Source: Nisaea denitrificans DSM 18348 (GTDB taxonomy: Bacteria; Pseudomonadota; Alphaproteobacteria; Thalassobaculales; Thalassobaculaceae). Taken from it: DNA of 64,000 nucleotides. The DNA is taken from the NCBI RefSeq assembly GCF_000426505.1, contig NZ_AUFM01000011.1, forward strand, positions 62,001 through 126,000. Reading direction: 5' to 3'. Position numbers and translations under genes: made by a program. The notes under the pieces are model-generated. The model had not been told where the DNA came from, did not search any database, and saw nothing but the letters and a program-made list of their open reading frames with translations. The stretch's first letter is position 1. The number at the start of each line of letters is the position of its first letter. Shown here in pieces: positions 60,737-64,000 of this stretch.

Positions 60737-61654
60737 ATGAATAATAGTGCCGCCAACGGAACCCAGCCCCGCCTTGAGGACATCGTCGTGCCTGGCCGTG
60801 GCCGCCAGGAGCAAGCGTTCGACTACCTGCTCTGGGGCACTTTCCTGATCATGCTGGTCTGGAGCTTCGTGCCGTCGGACATGAACCGTATCGGGGATGT
60901 GTTCAGCGGCGGCGGTAACATGGCGATGTTGCTGTCCGATTTTCTGGAGCCCAATTTCCGTTACTGGCGGAGTTATCTCGATCTGATGCTGGAGACCGTG
61001 CAGATGGCGGTCTGGGGGTCGTTCCTCTCGGTCGTGTTCGCGGTCCCCTTTGGTCTGATGGCATCGTCAAACCTGGCCCCGACCTGGCTCAGTTTTCCGG
61101 TGCGGCGCCTGATGGATGCGTTCAGGGCTATCAACGAGCTGGTCTTCGCACTGGTTTTTGTCGCGGCTGTCGGGCTCGGCCCGCTTGCCGGGGTGCTGGC
61201 GCTGGCCATTCATACAACGGGCACACTCGCCAAACTCTTCTCCGAGGCCGTTGAAGCCATCGATCCGCGGCCGGTCGAAGGTATCCGGGCTACCGGGGCG
61301 ACGAGCTTGCATGAAATTGTCTTCGGGGTGATTCCGCAGGTTCTGCCACTGTGGATTTCCTTTTCGCTCTATCGGTTCGAAGCGAATGTGCGCTCGGCCA
61401 CGGTGCTGGGGATCGTCGGGGCAGGCGGCATCGGCATGTCGTTGTCGGAGTCCCTGCGGGGCTTCGATTACGGCTCGGGCGCCGCGATCCTGCTGATTAT
61501 TCTGGCGACTGTCTCATTGTTCGACATTTTTGGCGCGCGGTTGCGCAAAGTGGTGATCGACGGTGAGGATCACGCGCAGTTCGTCGGCTATCTTGCGATG
61601 CTGACGGCGATTATCGTTGGAATCGAAATCGTTCTGCGGGCCGGACCCCTCTGA
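60737..61654 (+). CDS. phnE: Phosphonate-type ABC permease
   Basis: The protein has about 305 residues and six helices. A long N-terminus precedes DYLLWGTFLIMLVWSFV. The family core is TVQMAVWGSFLSVVFAVPFGLMAS, then RLMDAFRAINELVFALVFVAAVGLGPLAGVLALAIHTTGTLAKLFSEAVEAIDPRPVEGIRATGATSLHEIVFGVIPQVLP (EAA loop). It forms the channel, probably as a homodimer, because no second phnE follows as in some operons. I use the ATG at 60737; a GTG at 60728 is the alternative. Confidence 0.92.
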   Translation: MNNSAANGTQPRLEDIVVPGRGRQEQAFDYLLWGTFLIMLVWSFVPSDMNRIGDVFSGGGNMAMLLSDFLEPNFRYWRSYLDLMLETVQMAVWGSFLSVVFAVPFGLMASSNLAPTWLSFPVRRLMDAFRAINELVFALVFVAAVGLGPLAGVLALAIHTTGTLAKLFSEAVEAIDPRPVEGIRATGATSLHEIVFGVIPQVLPLWISFSLYRFEANVRSATVLGIVGAGGIGMSLSESLRGFDYGSGAAILLIILATVSLFDIFGARLRKVVIDGEDHAQFVGYLAMLTAIIVGIEIVLRAGPL

Positions 61655-61759
61655 CGACGGGGGCGGGCGACTGAGGAAATCGGGATTAGGGAAATTGTTG
61701 CAGGAACCGGCAAGCACGCGTGAAAACGGGAAACTGAAGTCCCGACTCTAACGCCGCAA

Positions 61760-61849
61760 TTAATTCTCGCGGATACCGCGTCCAAGAAGAACGCCACCAA
61801 CAAGCGCGACCACACACCAAGTCACGATCACCATCGCAAGAGTTATCAT
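61760..61849 (-). CDS. Small single-pass membrane protein, 29 residues
   Basis: A minus-strand ATG at 61849 is preceded by TAGGAGAG with a 5-base spacer, one of the best ribosome sites in the window. It opens a 29-codon frame: MITLAMVIVTWCVVALVGG, then VLLGRGIREN and a stop. The middle is a clean hydrophobic helix of about 20 residues, ended by a basic tail. This looks like one of the tiny membrane proteins that modulate larger complexes. The surrounding 61655-62007 gap otherwise holds only the hairpin at 61965. I know of no named family for it. Confidence 0.65.
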   Translation of the reverse strand: MITLAMVIVTWCVVALVGGVLLGRGIREN

Positions 61850-61964
61850 GTATACTCTCCTACTCAATGGTGACAATCATATCGCGGGATCGTGGTTAAC
61901 GCAATATTAACCAGTTCGAAAAACGAAAAATAATTTAGTATTAAAATAATGGCTTTTGCCCTGG

Positions 61965-61997
61965 TTGCAGGGCGCATTCCTCTTGTGCGCCCTGCAA
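61965..61997 (-). terminator. Terminator hairpin after the AhpD-like gene
   Basis: A perfect 12-bp stem (TTGCAGGGCGCA with TGCGCCCTGCAA) and a 9-base loop begin 10 bases after the minus-strand stop at 62008. The region beyond turns AT-rich. The strength and position support a terminator. Confidence 0.7.
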
Positions 61998-62007
61998 GGT
62001 ATTGGAA

Positions 62008-62556
62008 TCAGTCGAGTTCTGCCACCTGATCGCCTTCGAGTGGAACCTTGAACGCATTGATGGTCATGGAGATCAGCGTGTAGTAGCCGAGCAGGCCGAC
62101 AAGGTCGATCAGCCGCTGTTGACCCAGCACTTCGACCGCCTCGGCATAGAGAGCGTCGCCGATTTTGTGGGTTTCGTGCAGGGCGCGGGAGACGTCGTGG
62201 ACGACACGCTCGTCGGTTTTCTCGAAGCGCGGTGTGCGCCGGTCGCGGATGGCGTCCAGAATTTCCTCCGAGATACCCGCCTTCAAGGCGAAGGGCTTAT
62301 GCACCGACCATTCGAACTGAGCGCCCCAGAACCGGCCCGTGACCATGATGGCGAGCTCGGAGAGACGCGGCTCGAGGGTGCTGTCGTACCGGGCAAACTG
62401 GCCAAGTTGCTGTGCCTTGTCGGCCAGGGCCGGACTGTGCAGCCAGATCTTGAGCGGGCCTTCGACCCGGCCGCGGGGACCGTTGACGATGGCATCGTGG
62501 ATTGTCCGCTGTGCGTCGGACATATCTGCGGGCTTGAGAGCGGGGACACGTGACAT
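62008..62556 (-). CDS. Carboxymuconolactone decarboxylase/AhpD-like protein
   Basis: This is a 182-residue helical protein. The family stretch FARYDSTLEPRLSELAIMVTGRFWGAQFEW precedes HKPFALKAGISEEILDAIRDRR; the second half has LGQQRLIDLVGLLGYYTLISMTINAF. The CxxC motif of true AhpD peroxidase partners is absent, so disulfide chemistry is unlikely and a decarboxylase or other role is possible. A GST gene lies 27 bp upstream on the same strand, and the two are probably co-transcribed. The substrate is unknown. Confidence 0.85.
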   Translation of the reverse strand: MSRVPALKPADMSDAQRTIHDAIVNGPRGRVEGPLKIWLHSPALADKAQQLGQFARYDSTLEPRLSELAIMVTGRFWGAQFEWSVHKPFALKAGISEEILDAIRDRRTPRFEKTDERVVHDVSRALHETHKIGDALYAEAVEVLGQQRLIDLVGLLGYYTLISMTINAFKVPLEGDQVAELD

Positions 62557-62583
62557 GGTGCTGGTTTCCAGTTCTTCTTTTGC

Positions 62584-63288
62584 CTAGGCGGCGTCTGCGC
62601 AGAGCTTTTCCTTGCGGGCGGCACCGCCATGAGCGTCCAGCAACCGTTCGCGCCAGGCCCAGAGCGCGTCGTCCTCGGCAAGCAGTTCAAACGGGCTGGA
62701 TATCCGGGCCCACATCAGCGTTCCGAAGAGTGCGTAGTCTGAGAAGCTCGGGGCCGTGCCGCCGATAAAGGGTTGTTTCTCTATCACGGCCCGCGCGGGC
62801 GCCAGTGCCTTGTGCAGGTCGGGAAGTCTGTCTTCACGCCCCTTTTGTATTTCTTCCAGAGATTTCCCGAAGCGTGCTTCACGAGACTCCTTGAAATAAG
62901 GCTGATCGCGCTCGTCGCAGGCGAGATAGACGTCATGGACGATGCATCCGGCAACCAAAGGGTTAATCGTCCGGTTGGTCCATTCTGTGATGAAAAGTGC
63001 AGCGCCGCGACCGGCCTCACCGCCGAAAAGGCTGGGGTTGTCCGGATAGCTCTCCTCAAGATAGCAGGCGATGTCCCAGCTATCGCAAATCACGGTGTTG
63101 GCATCTTTCAGAACCGGGACGAGTTTCTGGCCGCTGAATTCCAGCTTGTCCTTTTCGCCGAAACGAACGTGTTCGACCGTTGCATCCGCCTCGAGGCCTT
63201 TGTGGGCTAGGGCCATGCGGGCACGCCATCCGAAGGGGCTGAAGCGGGCACCATTCTTGGCGGACAGATCGTAAAAGGTAATGGCCAT
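62584..63288 (-). CDS. Glutathione S-transferase family protein
   Basis: The protein has 234 residues. The N-terminal thioredoxin fold has ARFSPFGWRARMALAHKGL, with a serine in the active-site position, then KLVPVLKDANTVICDSWDIACYLEESYPD (cis-Pro and gamma-Glu site). The C-terminal helical domain includes APSFSDYALFGTLMWAR. It resembles the beta-etherase-like/GstA group of alphaproteobacteria. The AhpD-like gene follows after 27 bp, and a PhnD-like binding-protein gene lies upstream on the same strand. The physiological substrate is unknown. Confidence 0.88.
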   Translation of the reverse strand: MAITFYDLSAKNGARFSPFGWRARMALAHKGLEADATVEHVRFGEKDKLEFSGQKLVPVLKDANTVICDSWDIACYLEESYPDNPSLFGGEAGRGAALFITEWTNRTINPLVAGCIVHDVYLACDERDQPYFKESREARFGKSLEEIQKGREDRLPDLHKALAPARAVIEKQPFIGGTAPSFSDYALFGTLMWARISSPFELLAEDDALWAWRERLLDAHGGAARKEKLCADAA

Positions 63289-63361
63289 GGTGTGTTTCCC
63301 TCACAAGCGGCGATTGTCTTTCCGGCGGCGATCTTGCCGTGCCAGGCGCGATGCAACAAGC

Positions 63362-64000
63362 TCAGAAGAGGGAAGGCAGTCCTCGCTCTCGCGCACGTGT
63401 TTCCATGGCGTCGATTTCTTCGTAATCGGCATCGTTCAACGGAGAGAATCCGTCGATCAGGAGCGCATCGCGGGCGGATTGTGCGGACGGGTCGGCGATC
63501 GCCCGTTCGATTCCGCGCCGGTAAGCAGCAAGCGTTTGGTCATCGATGCTGGCGGGGACCGCATAGGGCAGGCCCGGCGCATCAGGTGTCCTGGCAAGAA
63601 CCTCGACCGCATCGCATTCCTGTGGGGCATGTTTCTGCAGCAGGGCCCAGGTGACGCAATCGATTGCGGCCGTGTCGGCTTCTCCCGAGGTGACCATCGA
63701 AACACTTGCCCGATGACCGCGGCTGCACACCGCGTCGCCAAAAATGCCTGGCTTGATCCCGTGTTCCGCAAGCAGGGCGCGGAAGGCACTCATGCCGGAC
63801 TGTGAAAGGGCACCATTATAGGCCAGCCGTGCACCTTCAAGAGCCTCAATCGACGTAATCCCGGCGCCGCGCTGGACAATCACCACGCTACGATATCGCG
63901 GCCCGTCGCATCCCTCCGTCCGGTAGTGCGGCGTGCCGACAACGCGCAGCGCTTCACGATATCGCTTGCGCAGCGGATAGCCGCAGATCTGGGTGAAGAA
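63362..64000 (-). CDS. PhnD-like periplasmic binding protein (5' end beyond window)
   Basis: The frame is open to the last base of the window, so the N-terminus and any signal peptide are missing; 212 residues are visible. The visible start, FFTQICGYPLRKRYREALRV, followed by VGTPHYRTEGCDGPRYRSVVIVQR and LAYNGALSQSGMSAFRALL, matches the phosphate/phosphite/phosphonate binding-protein group (PhnD/SsuA-like superfamily). No permease or ATPase is adjacent in the window. It may be an orphan receptor or part of an operon beyond the edge. A role linked to phnCDE 1.7 kb away is possible but not shown. Confidence 0.82.
   Translation of the reverse strand, partial: FFTQICGYPLRKRYREALRVVGTPHYRTEGCDGPRYRSVVIVQRGAGITSIEALEGARLAYNGALSQSGMSAFRALLAEHGIKPGIFGDAVCSRGHRASVSMVTSGEADTAAIDCVTWALLQKHAPQECDAVEVLARTPDAPGLPYAVPASIDDQTLAAYRRGIERAIADPSAQSARDALLIDGFSPLNDADYEEIDAMETRARERGLPSLF

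Noticed and set aside
1-64000. CRISPR arrays, tRNA genes, rRNA genes, insertion sequences and phage genes
   Set aside because: I saw no regularly spaced repeats, no tRNA-like cloverleaf with a CCA end, and no transposase, integrase or phage structural motifs. A dedicated scan could still find a tRNA that I missed.

Overview
The window is 64 kb of GC-rich, gene-dense bacterial chromosome. There is no rRNA, tRNA, phage, insertion sequence or CRISPR array that I can see. Protein content and gene order (an SDHAF4-type DUF1674 protein beside htpX, then rsmB-rpe-heparinase; Liv-type transporters; pobR/pobA; a PhnCDE-type transporter) point to an alphaproteobacterium, most likely a free-living, probably marine member of the Rhodospirillales. 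That placement is inferred from proteins only.

Layout. 1-3.2 kb: the end of an OmpR-type response regulator, its sensor kinase and an unrecognised 410-residue protein. 3.2-8.0 kb (minus strand): a sugar-nucleotide epimerase, two paralogous TIGR04372-type glycosyltransferases and a DMT exporter. A duplicated leader and a 21-codon epimerase remnant show that the block arose by tandem duplication followed by deletion. 8.2-18.2 kb: an IclR regulator, cysE, an ArsR/ArsP-like pair with a clear operator, a phosphodiesterase, a MATE pump, an SMP-30 protein, a LysE exporter, and a YHS protein with a degenerate histidine kinase. 18.4-26.3 kb: HMG-CoA lyase, CoA transferase, amidinotransferase, SDHAF4, HtpX, a soluble chemoreceptor, RsmB and Rpe. 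26.3-31.0 kb: polysaccharide genes (heparinase-like, WecA/WbpL-like, WbpM-like). 31-33.3 kb: pobR/pobA. 33.4-36.6 kb: two TPR proteins, one fused to a 2OG-Fe(II) dioxygenase and one to a GT9-like domain. 36.7-45.3 kb: a BT1-family transporter, bluB-manC, a ribokinase-like gene, two hydrolases and a FetAB-like exporter. 45.6-52.3 kb: an orphan MbcA/ParS-type antitoxin, a PAS protein, a lipoprotein, a peptide-type ABC transporter without ATPases, a GST and pyrE. 52.3-56.9 kb: a complete Liv-type ABC transporter behind a TPP riboswitch. 57-64 kb: a tartrate/D-malate dehydrogenase-like gene, a MaoC protein, phnCDE, a 29-residue membrane protein, an AhpD-like protein, a GST and a PhnD-like binding protein cut by the window end.

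Most notable result. The Liv-type transporter (binding protein, LivH, a fused LivM-LivG and LivF, 52339-56749) is preceded on its own strand by a well-formed TPP aptamer at 56836-56928. The family usually takes up amino acids, so the riboswitch suggests uptake of thiamine or a thiamine precursor or breakdown product. Other strong observations are the epimerase remnant with its duplicated leader, a histidine kinase whose phosphoacceptor histidine is aspartate (D259), the tandem TPR-dioxygenase/TPR-glycosyltransferase pair, and a 29-residue membrane peptide with a strong ribosome binding site.

Limits. All assignments come from reading motifs by eye; no database search was run. Starts were chosen by start codon, ribosome binding site and family N-termini, and alternatives are stated where they matter.
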